This document shows, in pieces, positions 16,152 to 23,563 of a DNA stretch of 23,563 nucleotides; position 1 is the stretch's first letter, and the number at the start of each line of letters is the position of its first letter. The stretch comes from CAYPTB01 sp964413535 (lineage in GTDB: Bacteria > Planctomycetota > UBA1135 > GCA-002686595). The notes beneath the pieces were generated by a model. It did not search any database. It was not told where the DNA came from and saw only the letters and a program-made list of their open reading frames with translations. Position numbers and translations under genes: made by a program. Location of the stretch: positions 1 to 23,563 of the forward strand of contig CAYPTB010000035.1 in NCBI GenBank assembly GCA_964413535.1, read 5' to 3'.

Positions 16152-16819
16152 CGGGCGGCCGCTTCGAGCGCAAGTTCCTCGTCCAGGACCTCGATCTACG
16201 CGAGATCGAGATGCTGGTGCGACTCCACCCCGCGCTCTTCCACCAGCCGTTCCCGCCGCGGCGCGTCAACAACGTCTACTTCGACACGCCGGGCTTCGGG
16301 AGCTTCCTCGCGAACGTGAACGGCGTCGCTCGACGCTCGAAGCTGCGCATCCGCTGGTACGGCGACGCGTTCGGCGCTGTGGCGGGGGCCGTGTTGGAGC
16401 GCAAGGCGAAAGCGGGCTTGTTCGGCACGAAGGAGGCCTTTCCCCTGCCGCCGTTCGAGCTCGAGCGCGGGGTGACCGCGAGCGACCTCGGCCGCGTCCT
16501 CGCCGGCGCGCCGCTCCCTCCCGCGATCCGTGCGGAGCTCTGCACCCAGTCGCCCGTGCTCGTCAACGGCTACCGCCGCTCCTACCATCTTTCCGCCGAC
16601 GCGCGCTTCCGACTCACGCTCGACAGCGAGATCGGTTTTCTTCCCTTCGACCGGCTCGGATGCTCCTTCGCGCACGAGCACTCGGAGCCGGGCGTCGTCG
16701 TCGAGCTGAAGTACGACGAGCGCGACGACCTCGCCGCCGAACGCATCGCGAGCGCCTTCCCCTTCCGCGTGACGAAGAGCTCGAAGTACGCCACGGGGAT
16801 CGAGAGACTCCTGACGTGA
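16148..16819 (+). CDS. VTC-domain protein (polyphosphate-polymerase fold)
   Basis: This 223-aa protein consists of a single VTC/TTM (triphosphate tunnel) domain. The tunnel-lining motifs run in order: FERKFLV (6-12), NNVYFDTPG (41-49), KLRIRWYG (65-72), LERKAK (83-88), YRRSYH (142-147), RLTLDSEI (155-162), VELKYD (185-190) and TKSSKYATG (209-217). In yeast Vtc4 this fold polymerises polyphosphate from ATP. The bacterial stand-alone domains are annotated as polyphosphate polymerases by homology. Basic and acidic tunnel residues are all retained, so activity is plausible. There is no SPX domain and no membrane segment, so DUF4956 may provide membrane attachment. It overlaps CotH by ATGA and the glycosyltransferase by GTGA. 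Confidence 0.93.
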   Translation: MTGGRFERKFLVQDLDLREIEMLVRLHPALFHQPFPPRRVNNVYFDTPGFGSFLANVNGVARRSKLRIRWYGDAFGAVAGAVLERKAKAGLFGTKEAFPLPPFELERGVTASDLGRVLAGAPLPPAIRAELCTQSPVLVNGYRRSYHLSADARFRLTLDSEIGFLPFDRLGCSFAHEHSEPGVVVELKYDERDDLAAERIASAFPFRVTKSSKYATGIERLLT

Positions 16820-18582
16820 GTACGGCGCCGTGCGAAGGCGGAGCGTGCGCGCAGGCGCCGGCGCGAGCTCCGCTACGCCGCGCGTTGCTCCTCGGGCTCG
16901 TCGCGGTGCTCCTGAACGCGCCGTTCGTCGGCTGGGGCGCGCCGCACGCCACGGCGGCGGATCGCACGCTGACCTTCGCCACCGACGACGTCCTGCCCCT
17001 CGGGGCGCTCGCGGAGATGCACAACACCTTCGTCGAGTCGAAGCCCGACCGGAACTACGCCTATCCGTGGTGGCACTACTTCGTGGTGGCTTGCGCGCAA
17101 GCGCCCTACCTCGCGTGGCTCGGCGCGACGGGCGGCTTGGAGTCGCCCACGCCGGAGTATCCGTTCGGGTTCGTCGATCCCGTGGGAGCGCTGCGCGCGC
17201 TCACGTTGATCGGACGCACCGTGACCGTTCTCATGGCGGGCGGCGTCGTCGCCTGCGCGTACCTCTTCGCGCGCACGCTGTGGAGCGAGCGCGCGGGCGT
17301 GCTCGCGGCGTTCCTGACCGCGCTCGACCCGTGGTTCGCGTACTACTCCCGCACCGGGAACCTCGACGTGCCCGCGCTCTTCTGGAGCGCGCTCGGGCTC
17401 GTCGTGTACGCGCGCATCCTGCGGTCAGGGCTCACGGCGCGCCGGGCAGCGTGGCTCGGCATCTTCGCGGGCGTGGCGATGGCCACGAAGGACCAGGCGC
17501 TCGCGCTCTTCCTGCCGCTCGCGATCGTGTTGTGCCTCCCGCGCTTCGCGCGCGACGCGAGCGGCCGCTACGCGTTCCGGCCCGCACTTGCGGGCCTCGC
17601 GGCGTCGCTCGCGGCCTATGCCGTCTGCACGGGCATGCTCGTCGACCCCATGCGGCACGTGACCCACGTGCGGCGGCTCTTCTTCGACCAGGGCACGCTG
17701 ACGGCGGCGCACAGCTACTGGCCGCACGCGGAGCTCTCGTTCTCCTCCGCGATCGAGCTCGCCCTCGGCACGGGCAGCGCCCTCGCGGCGCTCGCGACGC
17801 CAATCGTGCTCGTGCTCGGCGTCGTCGGACTCGCGGCCTCGCTCGACCGGCGGAACGGCTCGCCGCGCGACGCCACGGTGCTCTTGCCGATCCCCGCGAC
17901 CTACGTCCTGCTCGTGCTCGCGACCGGTATCGTGATCCGCCGCTACATGCTGCCGCTCCTGTTCCCGATCGACGCTTTCGCTGCGGCGGGCCTGGCGCTG
18001 CTGCTCGCGCCGAAGGAGCTTCGCCCGGATGCGGCGCGCTTCGCGCGTGCGCTGGGCATCGCGCTCGCCGTGCTCGCGTTCGGCTGGCGCGGCGCGCAGA
18101 CGCTCGACCTCTCGCACGCGCAGGTCGCGGAGACGCGCACGGCGGCCGCCCAGTGGATCCGCGAGCGCGCGCAGCCCGGCGACCGCCTCGAGTTCTTCGG
18201 CCACGCGCAGGTCTTGCCGCACCTCCCCGCCGAGGTCGAGTCGCGCCGCGTTCTCGGCCGCACGCGGTGGGAAGGCGAGCTCGACCACGGTCCGGCCGTG
18301 CTGGCCCACCTTGCGAGCGGCGCGGGGCCCGAGCTCCTCGCCGTGATCCCCGACTGGACGAGCAAGCCCGGCATGCAGCGCAGCGAGGACTGCCCGCAGG
18401 AAGTCTTCGACGCGCTCGAGACCGGGACCGCGGGCTACGAGCTCGTCGCGTACTTCCCTCCTCCGCGCCTCCTGCCCGGACCCCTCGCGCGGCCCGTGCT
18501 CGACAGCCCGTGCGTCGCGCCGTCCGTGCGCCTCTACGCGCGCGACGACGTCGCCCGGCGCTTCGCGGAGGACGCGCCGTGA
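16816..18582 (+). CDS. GT-C membrane glycosyltransferase (PMT/ArnT-like, GT39/GT83 type)
   Basis: The 588-aa polytopic protein starts with a membrane helix (about 22-40) followed by an extracytoplasmic loop with an acidic pair (D57-D58 in FATDDVLP). This is the place where PMT/ArnT-type GT-C enzymes keep catalytic Asp/Glu. YPWWHYF and about ten further hydrophobic segments come next, including RTVTVLMAGGVVACAYLF and YYSRTGNLDVPALFW. GIFAGVAMATKDQA is the typical 'G...A...K' helix of the family, and a soluble C-terminal domain follows. Such enzymes move a sugar from a polyprenyl-phosphate carrier to protein, lipid or polymer outside the membrane. The GTG at 16816 overlaps the VTC stop, which decides the start. 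The exact GT family and acceptor are not certain. Confidence 0.8.
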   Translation: MSTAPCEGGACAQAPARAPLRRALLLGLVAVLLNAPFVGWGAPHATAADRTLTFATDDVLPLGALAEMHNTFVESKPDRNYAYPWWHYFVVACAQAPYLAWLGATGGLESPTPEYPFGFVDPVGALRALTLIGRTVTVLMAGGVVACAYLFARTLWSERAGVLAAFLTALDPWFAYYSRTGNLDVPALFWSALGLVVYARILRSGLTARRAAWLGIFAGVAMATKDQALALFLPLAIVLCLPRFARDASGRYAFRPALAGLAASLAAYAVCTGMLVDPMRHVTHVRRLFFDQGTLTAAHSYWPHAELSFSSAIELALGTGSALAALATPIVLVLGVVGLAASLDRRNGSPRDATVLLPIPATYVLLVLATGIVIRRYMLPLLFPIDAFAAAGLALLLAPKELRPDAARFARALGIALAVLAFGWRGAQTLDLSHAQVAETRTAAAQWIRERAQPGDRLEFFGHAQVLPHLPAEVESRRVLGRTRWEGELDHGPAVLAHLASGAGPELLAVIPDWTSKPGMQRSEDCPQEVFDALETGTAGYELVAYFPPPRLLPGPLARPVLDSPCVAPSVRLYARDDVARRFAEDAP

Positions 18583-19688
18583 AGCGCGCACGCAAGGTCT
18601 TCTTCGGCGTCCTGCGCTTCGCGATCGGCGGCGCGCTGCTCGCGTGGGTCCTGTCGCGCGGCGACACGCTGCGCGCGGTGGGCGAGCTCTTCCAGAGCGC
18701 GTGGCTGCTGCCCGCCGCCGCGACCTGCATGGCGCTCGGCGCGGCGACGGAAGCCGTCCGGCTCGAGCTCCTCTTCCGCTCGCAGGCCATGCGACTCGCC
18801 TGGCGCGACGGCTTCCGCGTCATCGCCATCGGGACCTTCTTCAACTTCTGCCTGCCCGGCGGAACGAGCGGCGACGTCATGAAGCTCTACTACCTCGCCT
18901 CGGGCAACCCCGGGCGGAAGGTCGAGGTGCTCGCTCTGCTCTTCGTCGACCGGCTCGTGGCCCTGGTGTCGGTCGTGGCGGTGATCCTCCTCCTCGCCCT
19001 CCCCAACTCGGACCTCGTGGCGCAGCACACGGCCCTCGCCTGGCTGGTGCTCGCCGCGTTCGCGATCCTCCTCGGCGTGCTGCTCTTCGCAGCCCTGGCG
19101 CTGTCCGCCCGTTTCCGCGCGGGCCGGCTCTACACGGGCACGATGAACAAGGTCCCCTTCGGCGGACTCCTGCGCCGCGGAATGGACGCGATCTACGACT
19201 TCCGCCATCACGCTCGGGCGTTCGGTCTCGCGCTCCTCGTCTCGTTCGTCGGACACGGGTTCCTCGTCGCGCTCATCGTGGCGACCGGCAGCGTGGTCCT
19301 GCCGGACGTGCCGACGCTCGCGCTCACCTTCCTCACGCTGCTCGGGATGCTCGCGAACGTGCTGCCGGTGACGCCCGGCGGTCTCGGGGTCGGCGAAGCG
19401 GCCATCGACGGCCTGTTCGGGCTCGCGGGCTACGCCGCGGCCTCGCCGATCGTCGTCGCGTGGCGCATCGCGCAGATCCCGCTGCTCGTCCTGGGCGCGC
19501 TGTACTGGGGCCTCGGCACCAAGAAAGGCGCCGAGCTCGCCGTGCCGATCGAGCGCGCGCTCGACGCCGAATCGACGCGCTCGCTCGCGGGGGGACCGAC
19601 GCGTGAGCTCGACCAAGAGCCGGCGCGCGAACTCGGCGCAGAACGGGCGCGTGCGATCGGCGGCGCCGACACGGAGCCCGAGCCGTGA
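18579..19688 (+). CDS. UPF0104 / LPG_synthase_TM (MprF-type flippase domain) membrane protein
   Basis: This 369-aa membrane protein has the family's core motifs: FFNFCLPGGTSGDVMKLYYL (87-106), VDRLVALVSV (123-132) and LANVLPVTPGGLGVGEAA, with about eight hydrophobic segments. Members include the flippase half of MprF and AglD-type proteins; many lie beside glycosyltransferases and are thought to flip or handle polyprenyl- or phospholipid-linked substrates. The GTG start overlaps the preceding stop (GTGA). The last 40 or so residues (after TKKGAELAVPIERAL) form a hydrophilic, acidic/basic tail with a repeated 'RE/RA-L-D/G-x-E' look, not part of the family domain. Its neighbours suggest it supplies or turns over the lipid-linked sugar for the upstream GT-C enzyme. 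Confidence 0.87.
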   Translation: MKRARKVFFGVLRFAIGGALLAWVLSRGDTLRAVGELFQSAWLLPAAATCMALGAATEAVRLELLFRSQAMRLAWRDGFRVIAIGTFFNFCLPGGTSGDVMKLYYLASGNPGRKVEVLALLFVDRLVALVSVVAVILLLALPNSDLVAQHTALAWLVLAAFAILLGVLLFAALALSARFRAGRLYTGTMNKVPFGGLLRRGMDAIYDFRHHARAFGLALLVSFVGHGFLVALIVATGSVVLPDVPTLALTFLTLLGMLANVLPVTPGGLGVGEAAIDGLFGLAGYAAASPIVVAWRIAQIPLLVLGALYWGLGTKKGAELAVPIERALDAESTRSLAGGPTRELDQEPARELGAERARAIGGADTEPEP

Positions 19689-20854
19689 CCGGCGCCGCGC
19701 GGCTCGTCGAGCGCCACGAAACGGAGCTCGCGCACGCCATCGGAGCCCCGCACGCGGTGTGCTTCGGCTACGCGCGCCACGCGCTCGTCGCGATCCTCGA
19801 GGCGGCCGAGCTCGCGCCGGGCGACGCCGTCGTCCTCTCGCCGCTCACCTGCAAGGTCGTGCCCCTCGCCCTCTTCGCACTCGGCCTGGAACCCGTGTGG
19901 GCCGACGTGGCGGAGGAGACCCTGAACGCGGACCGCGAAGAGCTCGCGCGCGCGGCAGCGGATCCGCGCGTGCGCGCCATCCTGTTCCAGCACACCTACG
20001 GTCAGGGCGCCGGTCTCGACGGAGCCGAGCGGGTCGCGCGCGAGCGCGGCCTCGTGCTCGTCGAGGACTGCGCGCAGTGTCTGCCGACGCGCGCCGCCGC
20101 GCCGTCCGCGGGCCGCGCCGGCCCGCCGCGCCGCGCCGCGATCTTCAGCAACAACCTGATGAAACCGTTGCCGGCCGGCAGCGGCGGCGTCGCGACGACG
20201 GCCGATCCCGAGCTCGCCGCCGGCATCCGCCGCGCGCGCGAGCGCTTCGCGCCGCCGGGCGCCGCGCAGGCAACCATGCAGCGCCTCGAGCGCTTCCTGC
20301 ACGCCGCCCTCCTGCGACCGTCGACCTACTGGCCGCTCTTCGGCCTCGCGCAACGCTTCGCGTCGCACTACGAGCAGCGCTCGATCGCGGACGAGGTCGC
20401 GCGCGAGATCCGCTCGCGACCCGGCCGGATCTCCGCGGCGCAAGCGCGCGTCGGCTCGCAACGTCTCGCGCTCGTGAGCGCCCTCGCCGAGCACCGCCGC
20501 ACGACGTGCCGGGCCTACGCGACGCTGCTCGCCGGCGTCGCTGGGCTCGCGCTGCCGCGCGCGAACGACGACCTCCCGCTGTGCTACTTCCCCGTGCGCG
20601 TCGCGGCGAAGGACGAGCTCCTGCGTCGCGCCCGCCGCGCGCGCATCGAGTTGGTGCCATGGCCCGTGCGGACCCCGATCTACCCCATCGAGGACGAACG
20701 CGAGCTCGCGAGCTACGGTTACGTCAAAGGCTCGTGCCCAATCGCCGAGGAGATCGCAGCCGAGCTCGTCGGCCTCCCCACCCACGAGAAGATCGGCGAG
20801 CGCGAGCTCCACGCCGTCGCGCGCCTCGTCCGAGAGCACTGCGAAGGGAGTTGA
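19685..20854 (+). CDS. DegT/DnrJ/EryC1-type PLP aminotransferase
   Basis: The 389-aa protein is a fold-type I PLP enzyme of the DegT family, which commonly aminates nucleotide-sugar ketones. HAVCFGYARHALVAIL (44-60 region) is the phosphate-binding start of the fold, and VLSPLTCKVVPLAL matches the family's 'P.T......A' block. VEDCAQ (E127, D128) holds the Asp that binds the pyridine nitrogen, and SNNLMKPLPAGSGG carries the Schiff-base lysine K160. The AAQARVG stretch near 255 matches the family's 'aaiglaQL' segment. A Pro/Arg-rich insert (about 135-150) precedes the lysine. The sequence is diverged from classic sugar aminotransferases, so the substrate is open. The GTG start overlaps the UPF0104 stop, making it the last gene of the chain; an amino-sugar donor for the glycan module is a reasonable inference. 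Confidence 0.88.
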   Translation: MTGAARLVERHETELAHAIGAPHAVCFGYARHALVAILEAAELAPGDAVVLSPLTCKVVPLALFALGLEPVWADVAEETLNADREELARAAADPRVRAILFQHTYGQGAGLDGAERVARERGLVLVEDCAQCLPTRAAAPSAGRAGPPRRAAIFSNNLMKPLPAGSGGVATTADPELAAGIRRARERFAPPGAAQATMQRLERFLHAALLRPSTYWPLFGLAQRFASHYEQRSIADEVAREIRSRPGRISAAQARVGSQRLALVSALAEHRRTTCRAYATLLAGVAGLALPRANDDLPLCYFPVRVAAKDELLRRARRARIELVPWPVRTPIYPIEDERELASYGYVKGSCPIAEEIAAELVGLPTHEKIGERELHAVARLVREHCEGS

Positions 20855-20887
20855 CGAAACATCGGTCTTCGTGCCACGCCGCCCGCA

Positions 20888-21529
20888 TCAGGCAGGCGCG
20901 AGGCTCCCGAGGGGCACGCCGTCGAAGAAATCGACGAGGCCCGTGTCGAGCGAGTACTCGGCGCCGACCACGAGCAGGCCCTCCTCGGCGATGAGCTTCT
21001 CGAGCAGCTCGGAGGCGTGGCGCAGGTGGTTGCAGGACGCGCGCACGTTCGCGCGCACGGCTTTGTGCAGGAGCGTCGCGTCGTCGAGTGCGGGCATGCC
21101 GGGCTCGAGCAACGGCTCGATCGAAGGGCGCACGCGATCCACGATCGAACGGATGTTGCTCGAATGCTGTCCCGGCGCCCGCAGGTCCTCGATCGTCGCA
21201 GTGATCGCCCCGCAGCCGGAGTGACCGAGCACCACGACCAGGCGCGTGCCGAAGCGCGCCGCCGCGAACTCCACGCTGCCCACCTGCGAGGGCGCCACGA
21301 TGTTGCCCGCCACGCGGATGACGAACAGGTCGCCCAAGCCGTGGTCGAAGACGACCTCGGCCGGCACGCGCGAGTCCGAGCAGCCGAGCACGATCGCCAT
21401 CGGGCTCTGGACCTCCACCAGCTCGCCGCGCCGGATGTGGCTGAGCATGGAGTCGAGGCTGCGGACGTTGCTCGCGTAGCGGGCGTTCCCCTCGCGCAGG
21501 CTCGCGAGTGCTCGCAGTGCGGCAGTCAT
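20888..21529 (-). CDS. Beta-class carbonic anhydrase
   Basis: This 213-aa enzyme interconverts CO2 and bicarbonate. The zinc ligands of the beta class are present: Cys50 in GCSDSR with the Asp52-Arg54 dyad, and His103 and Cys106 in GHSGCG. GDLFVIRVAGNIV (67-79) is also conserved. A helical insert LDSMLSHIRRGEL lies before the first motif. I choose ATG 21529, since REGNARYAS, the usual N-terminal helix, begins 11 residues in. A TTG at 21565 would add 12 residues of no clear use. It has no signal peptide, so it is cytoplasmic. It converges with the aminotransferase gene and is probably a separate transcription unit unrelated to the envelope operon. Confidence 0.95.
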   Translation of the reverse strand: MTAALRALASLREGNARYASNVRSLDSMLSHIRRGELVEVQSPMAIVLGCSDSRVPAEVVFDHGLGDLFVIRVAGNIVAPSQVGSVEFAAARFGTRLVVVLGHSGCGAITATIEDLRAPGQHSSNIRSIVDRVRPSIEPLLEPGMPALDDATLLHKAVRANVRASCNHLRHASELLEKLIAEEGLLVVGAEYSLDTGLVDFFDGVPLGSLAPA

Positions 21530-21919
21530 GGAGCCGGACCTTACTCGCAAAACCGACGGATTCAACCGCTTGACGGCAGCACGGGTTCCCGCACGGACTC
21601 CGGATCGAGCGCGACCCTCGGGCGCGATCCTCTGGCGCGATCATGGTGCGCTCGGATGCGCATGGGCAACCGACGGCCAAGGTGACTCGCGCAAGACCAT
21701 CGCTGTGCTACTTTCCCGCACGCGCAACGGCGAAGCAGGAAGCCACGGCTCCAAGCCCGCTCGCCCAGCTCCGCCCAGGCTCGTGAGGACCCCGATCCAT
21801 TCGTTCGCGGACGAGCCCGAGCTCGGCACCAGCGTGAGACTCCACGTCGAACGGGGCGGGAGACCTGCGAGCGCGCGTCGGCCGCCCTTCTCCGAGAACT
21901 GCTCGAGGCGAGCACGAGC
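21530..21919. other. 390-base gap between the carbonic anhydrase and FemAB-like genes
   Basis: This is the shared upstream region of two divergent genes. I see no gene: the frames crossing it lack start sites and domain-like composition. It is slightly less GC-biased than coding DNA. TTGACG at 21569-21574 resembles a -35 on the plus strand, but no -10 sits at the right distance. No tRNA, repeat or strong hairpin is evident. Confidence 0.4.
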
Positions 21920-22999
21920 GTGGCGATGACGTGCGAGATCCGCGCGCTGGCGCTCGAGCAGGCGGCGGCGCCGGAGGTCGGGGCCTTCCTCGATGGGCAC
22001 CCCGACTCGACGGTCTTCTACCGGCCTGCGTGGAACCGGGTGATCGCGGAGACCTACGGCCACCGCGCGACCTGGTACGCGGCGTTCGACGGTCCGCTCG
22101 CGTCGGACGAGCTCGTGGGGCTCTTCCCCGTCGTGCGCGTACGCCATCCGTTGTTCGGGACGAAGTGGGTGGCGCAGCCCTATCAGTTCGACGGCGGCGC
22201 GCCGCTCGTGCGCGAGGGCGACGATGCGATCGCGAGCGCGTTGGTCGAGCGCGCCGCGGGCGACGCGCGCGAGGCCCGCGCGCAGTACCTCGAAGTTCGC
22301 AGCACGCGCGAGCTCCCGTGGCTCGCGGAACTCGGCTTCGAGGCGCTCGACGCCGGGCTCGTGACCACCGTCGTGCCCATCGAGGGAGTCGAGCTCACGG
22401 GCGTGCGCCGCGGTCACCGCCGCAACATCCAGTCGGCCTTCAACGCGGGGCTCGTGATCGAGGAGACGCGCGAGCTCCAAGATCTCGCGCGCTTCCGGCG
22501 CATGTACCTCGCCGAGAACCGCGACCTCGCGGCGCCGCAAGCCGGCTGGCGCTACTTCGAGGCCATGCACCGCCACCTCGGCGGCGCGCTGCGGCTCTTC
22601 CTGTCGCGCGTGGAGGGCGAGCTCGTCGGCGGCATCCTGACCCTCGACGACGGGCGCACCGCCTTCGCGCGCTGCGCCGTGCAGAACTCGGAACGCGCCC
22701 GCGCGCTCTTCCTCGGGAAGGCCCAGATCTTCCACACCATGCGCGCCGCGGCCGAGCGCGGCTGCACGCGCTACAACCTCGGGATCTCGTGGACGGGCGA
22801 CGAGGGTTTGCTCGCCAACAAAGAAGGCTGGCGCGGCGAGACCCTCGTGGTGCGCCAGTACGTGCTGCCGATCGGAAAGCCCGCGCCCGCGCCGGGCTCG
22901 TACTTCGAGGGTTATCGCCTCGCGAAGGCGCTCTGGCGCGTGCTTCCGCTCCCCGTCGCCGACTGGGCGGGCGCGCGCATCACGCGCTGGATCTGCTGA
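21920..22999 (+). CDS. FemAB/GNAT-like acyltransferase
   Basis: This 359-aa protein carries a two-lobed GNAT architecture like FemAB and the PEP-CTERM/exosortase-associated FemAB-related proteins. The N-terminal lobe has STVFYRPAWNRVIAETYG, LVGLFPVVRVRHPLFGTKWVAQPY and FDGGAPLV. The C-terminal lobe (about 165-300) has RRGHRRNIQSAFNAG, FRRMYLAENRDL, VEGELVGGILTL and YNLGISWTGDEGLLANKEGW, which matches the family's 'Y.LG.S......L..FK..W' ending. FemX-type enzymes use aminoacyl-tRNA; the related GNAT_6 group uses acyl-CoA. The donor cannot be told here. GTG 21920 and ATG 21926 are both possible; a GAGG at 21905-21908 favours the GTG slightly. An envelope or exopolymer role fits its nearness to the glycan genes but it is not in the same operon. 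Confidence 0.83.
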   Translation: MAMTCEIRALALEQAAAPEVGAFLDGHPDSTVFYRPAWNRVIAETYGHRATWYAAFDGPLASDELVGLFPVVRVRHPLFGTKWVAQPYQFDGGAPLVREGDDAIASALVERAAGDAREARAQYLEVRSTRELPWLAELGFEALDAGLVTTVVPIEGVELTGVRRGHRRNIQSAFNAGLVIEETRELQDLARFRRMYLAENRDLAAPQAGWRYFEAMHRHLGGALRLFLSRVEGELVGGILTLDDGRTAFARCAVQNSERARALFLGKAQIFHTMRAAAERGCTRYNLGISWTGDEGLLANKEGWRGETLVVRQYVLPIGKPAPAPGSYFEGYRLAKALWRVLPLPVADWAGARITRWIC

Positions 23000-23290
23000 C
23001 GGACTTCGGCGCCGAAGGGATCGACGTCCGCCCTGACCGTTCAGACCGGAAAGCCGACCCGTTCCGGCCGCGAGTCGCCGGCATGGGGCCGTAGCCCGAC
23101 CCTTCGGCGATCGGAGGAGTCGCAGCGGACTGCGGGGAAGTGGGGAGCGCCGCGCCGGAGCTCGTCGCGCCCACACGGACGGGTGCATGGTCGAGCGGCG
23201 AGCGCGCGCCTATCCTGCTCGCGCCGACGCCGGCGTTCGCCAGGTCGGCAGCTCGCTCGACCCCATTCCCCTCGCCCTCGCCCTCCGACC
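23000..23290. other. Intergenic region between the FemAB-like gene and terC, with a short palindrome
   Basis: The 291-base gap holds no convincing gene. CTTCGGCGCCGAAG (23004-23017), just after the FemAB-like stop, is a perfect 14-base palindrome that could fold as a 5-base stem with a GCGC loop and act as a weak transcription end signal; no T-tract follows. The promoter of terC must lie here but no consensus elements stand out. Confidence 0.35.
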
Positions 23291-23563
23291 ATGTCCGAAC
23301 TCCTGACCACCGAGAACTTGATCGCGCTCGTGACGCTCATTGCGCTCGAGATCGTGCTCGGGATCGACAACCTGGTCTTCATCTCGATCCTGACGGCGAA
23401 GGTCGAGCCGGCGAAGCGCTCCGCCGCGCGGCGCATCGGATTGTTCCTCGCGATGTTCATGCGCATCGCGCTCCTGCTCGCGATCGGCTGGGTGATGCGG
23501 CTCGAGAACCCCTTGTTCTCGGTGCTCGAGAGGGAGATCTCGGGCAAGGATCTGATCCTGCTC
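23291..23563 (+). CDS. TerC-family integral membrane protein, 3'-truncated
   Basis: The first 91 codons are present and the frame is open to the window edge. TTENLIALVTLIALEIVLGIDN (residues 6-27) is the hallmark first helix of TerC/Alx proteins, with the conserved Glu and Asp of ALEIVLGIDN. FISILTAKVEP, a second helix with RRIGLFLAMFMRIALLLAIGW, and GKDLILL leading into the next helix then follow. The family is linked to tellurite resistance, manganese export and metal loading of exported proteins. ATG 23291 begins exactly where family members do; no Shine-Dalgarno is visible. The rest of the protein, including any C-terminal CBS or CorC domains, lies outside. Confidence 0.92.
   Translation, partial: MSELLTTENLIALVTLIALEIVLGIDNLVFISILTAKVEPAKRSAARRIGLFLAMFMRIALLLAIGWVMRLENPLFSVLEREISGKDLILL

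Noticed and set aside
20854..20872. ACGAA/TTCGT inverted repeat between the convergent aminotransferase and carbonic anhydrase genes, as a bidirectional terminator
   Set aside because: Only a 5-base stem with a 9-base loop and no T-tract on either side; too weak to call.
21682..21713. GTGACT ... TGCTAC as a promoter for the FemAB-like gene
   Set aside because: Poor match at the -10 (two of six bases) and more than 200 bases from the start codon.
21641..23188. A 515-codon frame antisense to the FemAB-like gene
   Set aside because: Shadow composition, no start context, and it runs across two intergenic regions.
1..23563. CRISPR arrays, tRNA or rRNA genes, insertion sequences, prophage or known defence genes
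   Set aside because: Looked for on both strands; no regularly spaced repeats, cloverleaf-like segments, transposase motifs or terminal repeats were seen. A tRNA/Rfam scan would be the decisive check.

Overview
The window is GC-rich, densely coded bacterial DNA. The gene content suggests a member of the Planctomycetota: a paired DUF1800/DUF1501 operon with a Tat-type signal, a FolC with the GTKGKGS form of the P-loop, a long-form UbiD, a DUF547 protein, and a DUF4956/CotH/VTC cluster. This assignment is inferred from gene families; there is no rRNA or other direct marker. I see no tRNA, CRISPR array, insertion sequence or phage gene. Third-position GC is very high throughout, so long spurious open frames lie opposite or beside almost every real gene.

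Layout. Bases 1-682 hold the 3' part of rsgA (30S assembly GTPase). A minus-strand set follows, transcribed folC -> 168-aa unknown protein -> DUF2752 membrane protein (3095 to 675). A divergent, NudB-like Nudix gene starts at 3207, and the folC/Nudix gap carries an inverted repeat. At 3767-6706 lies a 979-aa regulator combining a PhoB-type winged helix, an AAA/STAND ATPase and a helical repeat region. It converges with and overlaps the DUF1800-DUF1501 operon on the minus strand (9561 to 6673). Divergent from that operon is a 616-aa UbiD-type prenyl-FMN decarboxylase (9792-11642), followed by a secreted DUF547 protein (11742-12584) ending in a strong hairpin.

The centrepiece is 12838-20854: six plus-strand genes in which every stop codon overlaps the next start. 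They encode a DUF4956 membrane protein, a membrane-anchored CotH-family kinase-like protein fused to a beta-helix, a VTC-type polyphosphate-polymerase-fold protein, a GT-C (PMT/ArnT-like) glycosyltransferase, a UPF0104/LPG_synthase_TM membrane protein and a DegT-type PLP aminotransferase. The first three form a known bacterial neighbourhood of unclear function. Here they are translationally chained to a glycan-transfer module, which suggests a system that makes or modifies a cell-envelope polymer, possibly polyphosphate-linked. That role is inference.

The window closes with a beta-carbonic anhydrase on the minus strand, a FemAB/GNAT-like acyltransferase that may belong functionally with the envelope genes, and the first 91 codons of a TerC-family membrane protein that runs off the end.
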